From positions 2,666,001 through 2,730,000 of the forward strand of contig NZ_CP060010.1 of NCBI RefSeq assembly GCF_017798205.1: a stretch of 64,000 bases of DNA, given 5' to 3'. Position numbers and translations under genes: made by a program. Positions within the stretch are counted from its first letter, which is position 1. Each line of letters begins with the position of its first letter. The notes under the pieces were generated by a model. The model was not told where the DNA came from and did no database searches. It saw only the letters and a program-made list of their open reading frames with translations. The stretch is from Cognatishimia activa. GTDB taxonomy: Bacteria; Pseudomonadota; Alphaproteobacteria; Rhodobacterales; Rhodobacteraceae. Shown piece by piece: positions 18,206 to 26,615 of this stretch.

Positions 18206-18640
18206 ATGCTCGTTCAACAGATTCTCAAGTCAAAAGGCGATACAGGGGTTGTGACGGTTTCACCGGGAAGTTTGGTGCAGGATGCAGCCAAAATTCTGGC
18301 AGAGAAACGGATCGGGACCGTTGTCATCTCTGGCGACGGGAAGACGGCGGACGGGATCCTGTCGGAACGCGATATCGTGCGTGACCTTGCTGCGCGTGGT
18401 GCGGCCTGTATGGAAGATAAGGTCGACAACCTGATGACGTCCGATTTGGTGACCTGTGGTCTCACGGACAGCGCGGACTCGGTTCTGGAAAAGATGACCG
18501 AAGGGCGGTTTCGTCACATGCCAGTGGTCGAAGGCCGTGACATGGTTGGCCTTGTAACGCTGGGCGACGTTGTCAAAGCGCGACTCTCCGAACTTGCGAT
18601 GGAGAAAGATGCCCTCGAAGGCATGATCATGGGGCACTAA
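18206..18640 (+). CDS. Protein with paired CBS domains
   Basis: 144 residues made almost entirely of two CBS motifs: residues about 15-70 (VVTVSPGSLVQDAAKILAEK, then RIGTVVISGDGKTADGILSERD) and 77-135 (LMTSDLVTCGLTDSADSVLE, then GRFRHMPVVEGRDMVGLVTL). A CBS pair binds adenine nucleotides and usually reports energy status. No effector domain is attached. GGAGG at 18192-18196 precedes the ATG. The partner is not evident from its neighbours. Confidence 0.88.
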   Translation: MLVQQILKSKGDTGVVTVSPGSLVQDAAKILAEKRIGTVVISGDGKTADGILSERDIVRDLAARGAACMEDKVDNLMTSDLVTCGLTDSADSVLEKMTEGRFRHMPVVEGRDMVGLVTLGDVVKARLSELAMEKDALEGMIMGH

Positions 18641-18757
18641 GTCGGAATTTTGCGAGACTGCACTGACGTTCCGTAAAACTTCGGGACCCTCGTCGGAAGG
18701 CTTGCAAAACGTCGCGCAATATTGTTGCGTGCCGCAAGACTAATTCGGAGCATTCTC

Positions 18758-19249
18758 ATGCGCACAGGACTCTACCCCGGCACCTTTGATCCCGTCACAC
18801 TGGGACATATCGATATTATCCGGCGGGCTGCTGTTTTGGTGGACCGTCTGGTGATCGGCGTTGCGATCAACCGCGACAAGGGGCCTTTGTTCTCGCTTGA
18901 GGAACGTGTGGCCATGATCGAAGCGGAATGTGCGAAACTGTCGGCCGAGACAGGGACTGAGATCGTTGCGCATCCGTTTGAGAACCTTTTGATCGATTGC
19001 GCCAAGGATGTTGGAGCTCAGATTATTGTGCGTGGCCTGCGGGCTGTGACCGATTTTGAGTATGAATATCAGATGGTTGGGATGAACCGTGCGCTTGATG
19101 ACAGCATCGAGACGGTGTTCCTCATGGCCGATCTCAAGCATCAGGCGATTGCCTCAAAACTGGTTAAGGAAATCGCGCGCTTGGGGGGCGATATTAGCAA
19201 GTTCGTGACTCCGGCGGTCAAAGAGGCGGTTCAAGCTCGAATGGGATAA
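18758..19249 (+). CDS. coaD: Phosphopantetheine adenylyltransferase
   Basis: CoaD makes dephospho-CoA from 4'-phosphopantetheine and ATP, the fourth step of coenzyme A synthesis. 163 residues with the nucleotidyltransferase motif YPGTFDPVTLGH (the TxGH histidine is H17), the RGLRAVTDFEYEYQM block, and the C-terminal SKLVKEIARLGGDISKFVTP. The start is placed at 18758 (MRTGLYPG) with GGAG upstream; the ORF reaches back to 18722 but the extra residues are not family-like. Confidence 0.96.
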   Translation: MRTGLYPGTFDPVTLGHIDIIRRAAVLVDRLVIGVAINRDKGPLFSLEERVAMIEAECAKLSAETGTEIVAHPFENLLIDCAKDVGAQIIVRGLRAVTDFEYEYQMVGMNRALDDSIETVFLMADLKHQAIASKLVKEIARLGGDISKFVTPAVKEAVQARMG

Positions 19250-19325
19250 TCAGGGGCCATTTCCCCTTGCGTACAAGGGGCGTGCCTTTAGGGTAACCGC
19301 AGGTTAACGAGCGAAGAGGATACCG

Positions 19326-20297
19326 ATGAGCGGTTTGCTTGCCCTTTTGGATGACGTTGCAGGGATCGCCAAAGTCGCGGCCTCCTCGCTGGATGATGTG
19401 GCCTCTCAGGCGCTGAAGGCAGGCTCCAAGGCCGCAGGGGCCGTGATCGATGACGCCGCGGTGACTCCGAAATATGTTGCGGGCTTTGAAGCGAGCCGAG
19501 AGCTGCCGATCATTTGGCGCATCGCGCGGGCTTCTTTCCGCAATAAGTTGCTGATTTTGCTGCCGATTGGCCTTCTGTTGGCCAATTTCGCCCCTTGGAT
19601 GATTGCGCCACTGTTGATGCTCGGAGGAGCCTATCTGTGTTTTGAAGGGGCGGAGAAAATCTATCATCTGATCGTTCCACATCACGAGGACCATAAGGAT
19701 CACCACGAAGCGCCTGTAGATGCGGCGATGCTGGAAGAACAGCGCGCCTCTGGTGCGATTAAAACCGATTTCATTCTGTCTGCCGAGATCATGACCATTG
19801 CCTTGGCGGCAGTGCCTGCGAGTACCTTTTGGATGGAAGCGGCGACCTTGGCCCTAGTGGCGATTGGGATCACGATTGCGGTCTATGGCTCGGTTGCCTT
19901 GATCGTTAAGGCGGATGATGTGGGTCTTTGGCTGTCTCAGAACGGGCGGCTCGGACTGACGCGCGCCGCGGGTAGGGGGCTTGTGCGCGGTATGCCTCAT
20001 TTTATGCGCCTGCTGACGATTGTGGGCACAGCGGCGATGCTTTGGGTCGGTGGCTCGATCATCGTGCACGCGCTGAAGGAAATGGGCTTTGGTGGGCTTG
20101 GGTATCTCATTCACGGATGGGCTCATGCGGTGGCCGTGATGGTGCCGGAAGCCTGGCAAGGGTTCACCGAGTGGTTTGCGACTGCGACGCTCGATGGGAT
20201 CCTAGGTTTGGCGCTTGGGTTTATTCTGATCCCAATCGGGACACGGTTTGTGACGCCGATTTGGAAGGCGGCGACGGGGGTGTTTTCACGCTCGTAG
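19326..20297 (+). CDS. DUF808 family inner-membrane protein (YedI-like)
   Basis: 323 residues. The N-terminus MSGLLALLDDVAGIAKVAAS and the following SKAAGAVIDDAAVTPKYV are diagnostic of the DUF808/YedI family. Several hydrophobic segments follow, and a soluble His-rich stretch (VPHHEDHKDHHEAPVD, about residues 119-134) lies between the membrane parts. Function unknown. It follows coaD on the same strand with about 75 bases between, and is convergent with tkt; the hairpin at 20368-20396 separates them. Confidence 0.85.
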   Translation: MSGLLALLDDVAGIAKVAASSLDDVASQALKAGSKAAGAVIDDAAVTPKYVAGFEASRELPIIWRIARASFRNKLLILLPIGLLLANFAPWMIAPLLMLGGAYLCFEGAEKIYHLIVPHHEDHKDHHEAPVDAAMLEEQRASGAIKTDFILSAEIMTIALAAVPASTFWMEAATLALVAIGITIAVYGSVALIVKADDVGLWLSQNGRLGLTRAAGRGLVRGMPHFMRLLTIVGTAAMLWVGGSIIVHALKEMGFGGLGYLIHGWAHAVAVMVPEAWQGFTEWFATATLDGILGLALGFILIPIGTRFVTPIWKAATGVFSRS

Positions 20298-20367
20298 GTC
20301 TTTGCTGGTGGAGGCCGTGGGAGCCTCCGGCGGGGATATTTTTGGCAAGAGAAAACAACGAACACAA

Positions 20368-20396
20368 AAAGGGCGGCCCGAATGGAGCCGCCCTTT
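20368..20396 (-). terminator. Terminator between DUF808 gene and tkt
   Basis: A perfect 10-bp stem (AAAGGGCGGC / GCCGCCCTTT) with a nine-base loop, 20 bases beyond the tkt stop; the minus-strand transcript then meets TTTTTG. It may also stop the convergent DUF808 transcript. Confidence 0.85.
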
Positions 20397-20415
20397 GTTG
20401 TGATATGTGACGCGC

Positions 20416-22431
20416 TTAGAGCATCGCTTTGACGTTGGCGACCACATTGTCTGCGGTGATGCCGAACTTTTCAAAGAGCTCGCCTGCAGGGGCACTAGAG
20501 CCGAAGCTGTCCATGCCCACGAAGGCTGCTTTGTTTTCGCGACCACGTTCGCCCAAGAGCCAGCGATCCCAGCCGTGGCGTACGCCTGCCTCAATCCCGA
20601 CGCGGACTGGGCCTGCGGGCAGGACCTTGCGGCGGTAGCTTTCGTCTTGCTGAGCAAACAGCTCCATGCAGGGCATAGAGACAACGCGGGTGCCAATGCC
20701 TTCGGCTTCCAGTTTTGCGCGGGCGTCCATGGCGACAGAGACCTCAGAGCCGGTCGCGATCAGGATTGCCTGACGTTTGCCGGTGGCTTCGGCAAGAACA
20801 TAGGCGCCTTGCTCAGTGAGGTTCTTGAGTTTGTGCTCGGTCCGTACGGTCGGAAGGTTTTGACGGGTCAGAGACATGACCGATGGGGTGGTCTTGCTGG
20901 TGGCCGCAATTTCCCAGGCCTCGGCGGTTTCCACTGTGTCTGCCGGACGGAAGACGTAAGTATTTGGTGTGGAACGGGAAATGGCGCAATGCTCGACTGG
21001 CTGGTGGGTCGGGCCGTCTTCGCCGACGCCGATGGAGTCATGGGTCATGACAAAGACCGTTGGGATCTTCATCAGGGCCGCCAAACGCATGGCAGGGCGC
21101 GCATAGTCGGTGAAGGCCATGAAGGTGCCGCCGTAAGGGCGCAGGCCGCCGTGCAGCGCGATGCCGTTCATCGCCGAGGCCATACCGTGCTCGCGGATAC
21201 CCCAGTAGATGTAGCGACCGCCACGGTTGTTGGTTTCAAACATACCCAGATCATCGGTCTTGGTGTTGTTTGAGCCAGTGAGGTCAGCAGAGCCGCCCAC
21301 GGTTTCAGGCATCACAGCGTTGATCGCTTGCAGTGCCATTTCCGAAGACTTACGGGTCGCGACTTTTGGTTGATCCTCAGAGACCTGCTTTTTCAGGGCT
21401 TTAATGGTGGCCGACAGCTTTTTCGGCGCATCCCCCGCCAGCGCGCGGTTGAATTTTGCCTGCTTCTGGGTGGAAGCCTCTGCAAAACGGGCTTCCCATG
21501 CTTCGCGCTCGGATACGCCGCGCGCGCCGATGGCTTCCCATTGGGACTTGATCTCGGCAGGGACTTCGTATTCGCCGCCGGTCCAGCCCCAGATCTCTTT
21601 GGCCGCTTTGGCCTGATCCGCGTCAGTCAGAGCGCCGTGACCCTTGGATGTGTCTTGCGCCGCATGGCCCAGAGCGATGTGGGTTTTGCAGGCGATCATG
21701 CTTGGCTTTTTGGATTTCTTAGCCGCGATGATGGCCGCGTCGATGGCCTCTGGATCGTGGCCGTCGATTTCCTGAACGTGCCAGCCCGAGGCTTTGAAGC
21801 GCTGCACCTGGTTGGTTTTGTCAGACAGTTCAACTGTGCCGTCGATGGTGATGTTGTTGTTGTCCCAGAAGACGATCAGCTTGCCGAGGTTATGACGGCC
21901 TGCGATACCGATGGCCTCTTGGGAGACGCCCTCCATCAAACAACCATCGCCTGCGATCACATAGGTGTGGTGGTCGACAAGTTTCTTGCCGTATTGCGCG
22001 CGCAGGATTTCTTCGGCGATCGCAAAACCGACGGAATTGGCGATACCCTGCCCAAGCGGGCCGGTGGTGGTTTCAACCGCATCCAGCAGGAAGTTTTCCG
22101 GGTGACCCGCTGTCAGCGATCCCATCTGGCGGAAGTTCTTGATCTGATCCAGCGTGACCTGCTGGTCGCCGCAAAGATAGAGCAGGGAATAGATCAGCAT
22201 CGAACCGTGGCCCGCAGACAGGATAAACCGGTCGCGATCAGGCCAGGTCGGGTTTTTTGCGTCAAATTTCAGGTGCTTCTCAAACAGCACGGTGGCGACG
22301 TCTGCCATGCCGATCGGCATGCCGGTGTGGCCAGAGTTGGCCCCTTTGACGGCATCCAGGGCAAGGGCGCGAATGGCGGTGGCCTTCATCCAGTGGTCAG
22401 GATTTTTGGCTTTAAGTGCAGCGATGTCCAC
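20416..22431 (-). CDS. tkt: Transketolase
   Basis: A thiamine-diphosphate enzyme moving two-carbon units in the pentose phosphate pathway. 671 residues, the usual length. It shows the N-terminal [16 protein letters not shown], the TPP motif [13 protein letters not shown] with the following NN, the catalytic region [13 protein letters not shown], and [10 protein letters not shown]. It is divergent from the zauP-like/zapA pair, a neighbourhood common in Alphaproteobacteria. The 269 bases between the two starts hold the promoters; a small GCCCGA/TCGGGC hairpin at about 22640-22658 is the only visible element there. Confidence 0.97.
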   Translation of the reverse strand: MDIAALKAKNPDHWMKATAIRALALDAVKGANSGHTGMPIGMADVATVLFEKHLKFDAKNPTWPDRDRFILSAGHGSMLIYSLLYLCGDQQVTLDQIKNFRQMGSLTAGHPENFLLDAVETTTGPLGQGIANSVGFAIAEEILRAQYGKKLVDHHTYVIAGDGCLMEGVSQEAIGIAGRHNLGKLIVFWDNNNITIDGTVELSDKTNQVQRFKASGWHVQEIDGHDPEAIDAAIIAAKKSKKPSMIACKTHIALGHAAQDTSKGHGALTDADQAKAAKEIWGWTGGEYEVPAEIKSQWEAIGARGVSEREAWEARFAEASTQKQAKFNRALAGDAPKKLSATIKALKKQVSEDQPKVATRKSSEMALQAINAVMPETVGGSADLTGSNNTKTDDLGMFETNNRGGRYIYWGIREHGMASAMNGIALHGGLRPYGGTFMAFTDYARPAMRLAALMKIPTVFVMTHDSIGVGEDGPTHQPVEHCAISRSTPNTYVFRPADTVETAEAWEIAATSKTTPSVMSLTRQNLPTVRTEHKLKNLTEQGAYVLAEATGKRQAILIATGSEVSVAMDARAKLEAEGIGTRVVSMPCMELFAQQDESYRRKVLPAGPVRVGIEAGVRHGWDRWLLGERGRENKAAFVGMDSFGSSAPAGELFEKFGITADNVVANVKAML

Positions 22432-22700
22432 GGGGATCTATCCTCTTTCTTGGGCGCTTTACGTCTAGGGTCGAGAGGCTCAATAGCAGGGTTACGTATA
22501 AGATCAAGCGCCGCCGCCAAGTCCTTGATGTTAAAGGGGCAGCATTTTGGTTTTTCATTGGGTAAACTCGCAGACACCGCTCGATTCGGCCTTTGATATG
22601 TTTGCGTTAACATTTTGGTCCGTCGCGTGGGTGGGCAGGCCCGAGGGTACATCGGGCGTTGAACTGGGTGAAACGACGTGAAGAAGAATGGGGGCGCGGG

Positions 22701-23264
22701 ATGACCGATATTGCTGATTTGGAAAATCGGCTGTCAGCGGCCATGGATCGGATCGCAACGGGGCTGAATAACTTGGGCGATGCCCCGGCGGCGGCCAGTG
22801 GCGATCAAAGTGGTGATCAATCAGAAGAAATTGCAGCATTAAAAGCGGCTTTGGAAGAAGAACGAACCGCGAATGCGCAGCTTGAGGCGCGGGTGAAGGC
22901 ACTGACTGCTGCGGCAGAGGCACGGGCCTCGGGCGATACAGATGGCGAGGTGGCGGCAGTCACCGGTGCGCATCAGCAAGAGATCGAGGCGATCCGCGAT
23001 GCGGCCGCCGAGGAACGCGCGGCCTGGGCGGGGCTCAACCAACGTCTGGTGCGGCTGCGGCGGTCTAACAAATTGATGCGCTCGAACACGCTGGCGCTGC
23101 GTCAGGCAGCAGCGGATATGGTTGTGGATCCCGAACTGATCAACAATTCGCTGCAAGTGGAACTCGATGCCGCTATTGCTGCGCAGGAACTGGAACGCGC
23201 TGAAGCGGATGTGATCATCAAGACCTTGATGCCAATGGTGAAAACCGGAACGGAGGGCGCGTAA
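22701..23264 (+). CDS. Coiled-coil protein upstream of zapA (ZauP-like)
   Basis: About 187 residues, mostly predicted helix. It has a heptad-rich coiled coil over about residues 40-85 (EEIAALKAALEEERTANAQL, then EARVKALTAAAEA) and a basic patch LNQRLVRLRRSNKLMRSN near 125-140. It overlaps zapA by one base (TAATG), so the two are coupled. In Caulobacter the coiled-coil protein encoded directly before zapA, ZauP, forms a complex with ZapA at the division ring; the position, size and coiled coil here fit, but identity rests on context. The ATG at 22701 is preferred over 22659 because the family-like acidic start MTDIADLENRL begins there. Confidence 0.68.
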   Translation: MTDIADLENRLSAAMDRIATGLNNLGDAPAAASGDQSGDQSEEIAALKAALEEERTANAQLEARVKALTAAAEARASGDTDGEVAAVTGAHQQEIEAIRDAAAEERAAWAGLNQRLVRLRRSNKLMRSNTLALRQAAADMVVDPELINNSLQVELDAAIAAQELERAEADVIIKTLMPMVKTGTEGA

Positions 23265-23653
23265 TGCCAGAAGTCGATATCAGCATTGGCGGTCGTAATT
23301 TTGAAGTGGCCTGCCAAGAGGGCGAACAGCATTTCCTGCGCTCGGCGGCCAAGATGCTGGATGATGAGGCGCGGGTTCTGACGTCTCAGATCGGGCGCAT
23401 CCCTGAAGCGCGGATGTTGTTGATGTCAGGCCTCATGCTGGCGGATAAATCCGCGGGTATGGAAGACCGGATGCGCGAGCTTGAGGCCAAGGTGGCTGAG
23501 CAAGAAGAAGAGCTGGCGCGGCTGCGGTCTGCCCCTGCGCATATCGAACGGGTTGAGGTGCCGGTGGTGCCAGCGAGCACGCGCGACGCGATGGCGGAAC
23601 TGGCGGCACGGGCCGAGGCACTGGCTGCGCAGGTTGAGGAGAAGGTGGGGTAG
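23264..23653 (+). CDS. zapA: Cell division protein ZapA
   Basis: ZapA binds FtsZ filaments and stabilises the Z ring. 129 residues. The N-terminal globular part (VDISIGGRNFEVACQEGEQH, then FLRSAAKMLDDEA) has the ZapA consensus, followed by a long C-terminal coiled coil (MEDRMRELEAKVAEQEEELA). It starts on the stop of the ZauP-like gene. The amine oxidase gene converges 28 bases downstream, without a visible terminator. The 6S RNA gene and ygfA often found after zapA are not here. Confidence 0.9.
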   Translation: MPEVDISIGGRNFEVACQEGEQHFLRSAAKMLDDEARVLTSQIGRIPEARMLLMSGLMLADKSAGMEDRMRELEAKVAEQEEELARLRSAPAHIERVEVPVVPASTRDAMAELAARAEALAAQVEEKVG

Positions 23654-23681
23654 GGCACCCCATAGATCTGCGATCCTTCAC

Positions 23682-24896
23682 CTAAGAATAAGCCATCTCC
23701 AACGTCCGCCGCGCGCGTTTGACCAGTTCTGCATCTGACAGGCGCGCAAGGTCGCGGGCGGGTTGGGCTCCGTTGAAGGCCATGATCACGGGCTGGCCGG
23801 TATAGCGGTAGAGATTGAGCCATTGGTTGAACTGGCCTTGCGGCAGGCTGTTCTCTGGCGTGGCGATCCAGGTGACGTCTTCGTCCCAGAACACCTCATT
23901 GTAGCGCAGATAGAGTTTGTCCAACGTGCCCATACCCAAGCGGTTGATCGCTGCGGTTTTCCAGTCGGGCAGGGCGGGAGAGAACTTGATCGCGCCTGCC
24001 TTAAGCACCCCAAGAGGCACCGTAATAATCACCGCATCAAAGCTGGCGGTGCGGCCTTTGCCGTCACGCAGATGCACGCCGTCCTCGTCGGTTTTCACAT
24101 GGGTGAGGACATGGCCGAGACGGATGTCCAGAAGGGATTGCACTCCGGTAAAGAGCTGATCATAGCCGCCGGGAAAGATCACCTCGTCACCGCCATAGTC
24201 TGCGTCTGACCAATAGGCCGAGGCGTTGACGTCGGATGTGTCCGCGCCAAGATTATGCTGCACGGACAAGACGTTATCCAGCCAATCCGGGGTTTGAGAG
24301 TCCGGGATCTCGCGGCCGTCACCGCCTCGGACCACATAGGTTTCATCGGTTTCGCGGGTTTGTACTCCCAGTTCATCAGCAAGGTCGGTCAGAGGGTTGC
24401 CGCGGGTGCCGTGGATCCAGCTTGCGCCCAGATCCAGTGGCAGGCCGAGGCTGCGGTCGGTCAGGATGCGGCCCCCAATGCGGCGGCGTGCTTCTAGGAC
24501 GGTGACGTCGTAACCTTCCTCAGAAAGCCAGAGCGCCGCGGCCAAGCCACTGACGCCTGCACCGATTACGGCAACAGATTCTGCGTCTGTGGTGTCATAG
24601 ATCGCTTCGGCAGCAATTTGGCCTGACTCATAGGCGGCGTGCACGGTGCTGTTGTAATCGGGATGGGCCGCTTCGCCCGCGAAGAAGAGCTGTTCGCCAA
24701 CGGGTTCGCCGAGGGCTTCGTGATCGCGGCGGCGTGCGCCTTTGGCGACATAGGAGTAAGACCCAAGGCTATAGGGATCGCGGCTCCAGTTTGTGCGCAG
24801 ATAACCTGTGGGCGCGCCTTGGGCCGATGCCGCGAGTGGGACAAAGCCTGCGGCCATGGCCGAGATCGAGGTGTTCAGGAAAGTTCTGCGGTTCAT
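23682..24896 (-). CDS. Tat-exported flavin amine oxidase, circularly permuted
   Basis: About 404 residues. It begins with a twin-arginine signal (NRRTFLNTSISAMAAG, cleavage after ASA at about residue 25). The mature protein then starts with what is normally the C-terminal end of this family: W37SRDPYSLGSYSY and LFFAGEAAHPDYNSTVHAAY (70-89). Only after it comes the canonical N-terminal FAD motif VAVIGAGVSGLAAALWLSEE (108-127) with E135 and RIGGR. The middle (GASWIHG, GTLDKLYLRYNEVFWDE with the conserved Lys) follows in normal order, and the protein ends where the W-R-DP segment should begin. All blocks are present once, so it looks functional but permuted. A second ATG at 24908 is possible. 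It is probably repressed by the divergent TetR protein. The substrate (amine or polyamine) is unknown. Confidence 0.85.
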   Translation of the reverse strand: MNRRTFLNTSISAMAAGFVPLAASAQGAPTGYLRTNWSRDPYSLGSYSYVAKGARRRDHEALGEPVGEQLFFAGEAAHPDYNSTVHAAYESGQIAAEAIYDTTDAESVAVIGAGVSGLAAALWLSEEGYDVTVLEARRRIGGRILTDRSLGLPLDLGASWIHGTRGNPLTDLADELGVQTRETDETYVVRGGDGREIPDSQTPDWLDNVLSVQHNLGADTSDVNASAYWSDADYGGDEVIFPGGYDQLFTGVQSLLDIRLGHVLTHVKTDEDGVHLRDGKGRTASFDAVIITVPLGVLKAGAIKFSPALPDWKTAAINRLGMGTLDKLYLRYNEVFWDEDVTWIATPENSLPQGQFNQWLNLYRYTGQPVIMAFNGAQPARDLARLSDAELVKRARRTLEMAYS

Positions 24897-24951
24897 CTTT
24901 GTGCCCATTGTGATTGCGCGCCCGACGGCTAGACTGAAGAAAGTGTTCAAT

Positions 24952-24965
24952 CTGTCATATGACAG
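24952..24965. promoter_or_regulatory. TetR operator 1
   Basis: CTGTCATATGACAG, a perfect 14-bp palindrome of the form CTGTC-N4-GACAG, between the divergent amine oxidase and TetR genes. It is repeated in operator 2 with 24 bp between centres. Confidence 0.82.
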
Positions 24966-24973
24966 GTAACGAA

Positions 24974-24991
24974 ACCTGTCAATCGACAGGT
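24974..24991. promoter_or_regulatory. TetR operator 2
   Basis: ACCTGTC, four bases, GACAGGT: a perfect 18-bp inverted repeat with the same CTGTC-N4-GACAG core as operator 1. It lies 20 bases before the TetR start codon, so it suits autorepression. Confidence 0.82.
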
Positions 24992-25011
24992 GAACTTGCT
25001 ATGTTGAGGCA

Positions 25012-25605
25012 ATGAGACCCGTGAAGACGTCAAAAAATCGTAAAGGCGAGATCGTTGCTGCAGCTGCAAACTTGCTGGCTCAGCAGGGCGAGGCGGGGTT
25101 TTCTCTGCGCGAAGTGGCGAAAGTCGTGGGGATCAAGCTGGCGTCCCTGCAGTATCATTTCCCAACACGGGAAATGCTGGTGACGGCTGTACTAAATGAT
25201 GTGATGGATGGCTATGTCGACCAAGTCGGGGCTGCCTTGGAGACCGCCGGTGAGGATCCCGAAGAGCAGCTTCGGATCGCCGCGAGGGCCTTGTGCGAGG
25301 ACTCCGGCGGCGATGGCAGTCAGCAGCGGCTAGAGATTCATCTGTGGTCGATGGCGCTGAATGACGCTTTGGTGCGCAATGCGCTGGACGACAGTCACCG
25401 GGACTATATCAATAACATTTGCGACATGATCCTGGCCGCGCGTCCGTCTGTCAGCGCCGAAGAGGCCCGCAGGCGCGCGATTGTGATCGCGAGCATGTAT
25501 GAAGGCAGCATGTTGTTTACGGATGAGCAGGTGACAGGGGTGTCGCAAAACGATCTGCGCGAGACGATCTATAGGGCGAGCCTCGAGATCGCTTTGGCGC
25601 ACTAG
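25012..25605 (+). CDS. TetR-family regulator, divergent from the amine oxidase
   Basis: 197 residues. The N-terminal TetR helix-turn-helix covers about residues 9-55 (GEIVAAAANLLAQQGEAGFS, then LREVAKVVGIKLASLQYHFP, with the usual YHFPTRE turn). The C-terminal domain is all-helical and presumably binds the ligand (DSGGDGSQQRLEIHLWSMAL; EGSMLFTDEQV). It is divergent from the amine oxidase, and two identical-core palindromes fill the gap, so it most likely represses both. The inducer may be the amine substrate or product. Confidence 0.9.
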   Translation: MRPVKTSKNRKGEIVAAAANLLAQQGEAGFSLREVAKVVGIKLASLQYHFPTREMLVTAVLNDVMDGYVDQVGAALETAGEDPEEQLRIAARALCEDSGGDGSQQRLEIHLWSMALNDALVRNALDDSHRDYINNICDMILAARPSVSAEEARRRAIVIASMYEGSMLFTDEQVTGVSQNDLRETIYRASLEIALAH

Positions 25606-25622
25606 GTCAGATGTGCCATCAA

Positions 25623-25654
25623 AAAAGCTCCCGACCTGTAGATCGGGAGCTTTT
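25623..25654. terminator. Bidirectional terminator between TetR gene and grxD
   Basis: A perfect 12-bp stem (AAAAGCTCCCGA / TCGGGAGCTTTT) with an eight-base loop between two convergent genes; A- and T-runs on both sides. Confidence 0.92.
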
Positions 25655-25683
25655 GAATTTCTGTCCAGCCTGAGCTTATTAAG

Positions 25684-26046
25684 TTACGCGTTCGCAGCCC
25701 GGATCTTGTCCGCCATCTCTTTGTCAAACCCGACGCCGTTGGCTTCGAACATCGTATCCAGCTCGCCAGACAAAGTCATCTCGGTGATGATGTCACAGCC
25801 GCCGACGAACTCGCCTTTGACGTAGAGCTGCGGGATGGTTGGCCAGTCGGAGTAATCCTTGATGCCCTGACGGATCTCATCGTCTGCAAGAACATTCACG
25901 TCGGTGTAGTCCACGCCCATATAGTTCAGAACGCCCGCCACACGAGAGGAGAAGCCGCACTGGGGCATCTCTTTGGTGCCTTTCATATAAAGCACCACGT
26001 CGTTGGCTTTGACGGTCTCATCAATGCGGGTCTTTGCGTCAGTCAT
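25684..26046 (-). CDS. grxD: Monothiol glutaredoxin (Grx4/GrxD type)
   Basis: 120 residues with the monothiol active site CGFS (C30), the lysine in [10 protein letters not shown], and the TVPQ-like [19 protein letters not shown] motif that binds glutathione. Such proteins hold a [2Fe-2S] cluster, with glutathione as ligand, and pass it on, often together with BolA. bolA lies two genes upstream on the same strand, with a 95-residue unknown protein in between; all three appear to form one operon. Confidence 0.95.
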   Translation of the reverse strand: MTDAKTRIDETVKANDVVLYMKGTKEMPQCGFSSRVAGVLNYMGVDYTDVNVLADDEIRQGIKDYSDWPTIPQLYVKGEFVGGCDIITEMTLSGELDTMFEANGVGFDKEMADKIRAANA

Positions 26047-26064
26047 GTCTTTCTCCGATCGTTT

Positions 26065-26352
26065 TCACGATGTTTCGTCTTTGGGGCCGTAAAGGCGATG
26101 ATAGTCACGCGCGTAATCTGCGTCGTCTTTAAAGGTCTTGACCGAGCGGTCGGTGGCCTCGGCAAAGCTGCCATGCCAGGTGTTGCCCCGGTCGAGTGAT
26201 TGGTTGCGGCGGTGGGCGGCGTCGACGATCTTCATGTCGGTGGCCTCCATGCCCAGTTCGACCTCTCGGTCCTTAAAGTGCGGTTGGCGTGTGGCGAGCG
26301 GCCGGCGGGGGCCCGGCAGAAACAGCGATATGATCCGCCGCCACAGGGCCAT
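26065..26352 (-). CDS. Conserved small protein between bolA and grxD, function unknown
   Basis: 95 residues. It has a short basic, hydrophobic N-terminus (MALWRRIISLFLPGPRRPL) that could associate with membrane, then a hydrophilic part with HFKDREVELGMEATDMKIVD and a Tyr/Asp-rich end (DADYARDYHRLYG). I do not recognise a family. The start lies one base after the bolA stop (TAAAATG), so it is coupled to bolA, and grxD begins 18 bases after its stop. The position between two Fe-S trafficking partners is the only hint at its role. Confidence 0.7.
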   Translation of the reverse strand: MALWRRIISLFLPGPRRPLATRQPHFKDREVELGMEATDMKIVDAAHRRNQSLDRGNTWHGSFAEATDRSVKTFKDDADYARDYHRLYGPKDETS

Positions 26353-26353
26353 T

Positions 26354-26584
26354 TTAGTTAGGCGCCTTTGTGGTCAGGGCCAAAGCATGCAGCGCGCCGC
26401 TGTCGATGGCGGATTTCACGGTGGCGTTCACCGCGCGCTGTTGGGCCACGCGGGATTGGCCGCGAAAGCTCTCGTCGATCACTTCGGCCGCGAAATGCGC
26501 ACCATCGTCGCCTTGCACAGTGATCTGAGCGTTTGGAAATCCTTCGCGGATCAGGGCTTCGATGTCAGAGGCGAGAATGGCCAT
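26354..26584 (-). CDS. bolA: BolA family protein
   Basis: 76 residues with the BolA fold: DIEALIREGFPNAQITVQG, then the conserved DDGAHFAAEVIDESFRGQSR and RVAQQRAVNATVKSAI. The His in GAHF and a C-terminal His (GALHALALTTK) are possible ligands of the [2Fe-2S] cluster shared with a monothiol glutaredoxin. The start at 26584 has AGGAG upstream; the longer ORF to 26701 adds residues unlike the family. grxD is in the same operon, in line with a BolA-Grx complex in iron-sulfur delivery. Confidence 0.93.
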   Translation of the reverse strand: MAILASDIEALIREGFPNAQITVQGDDGAHFAAEVIDESFRGQSRVAQQRAVNATVKSAIDSGALHALALTTKAPN

Positions 26585-26615
26585 GCGGGCTCCTATTTGG
26601 TGTTTGAGATGTAAC

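Noticed and set aside
23264-23700. A 6S RNA gene expected after zapA
   Set aside because: Only 28 bases separate zapA from the convergent gene, too few for a 6S RNA.
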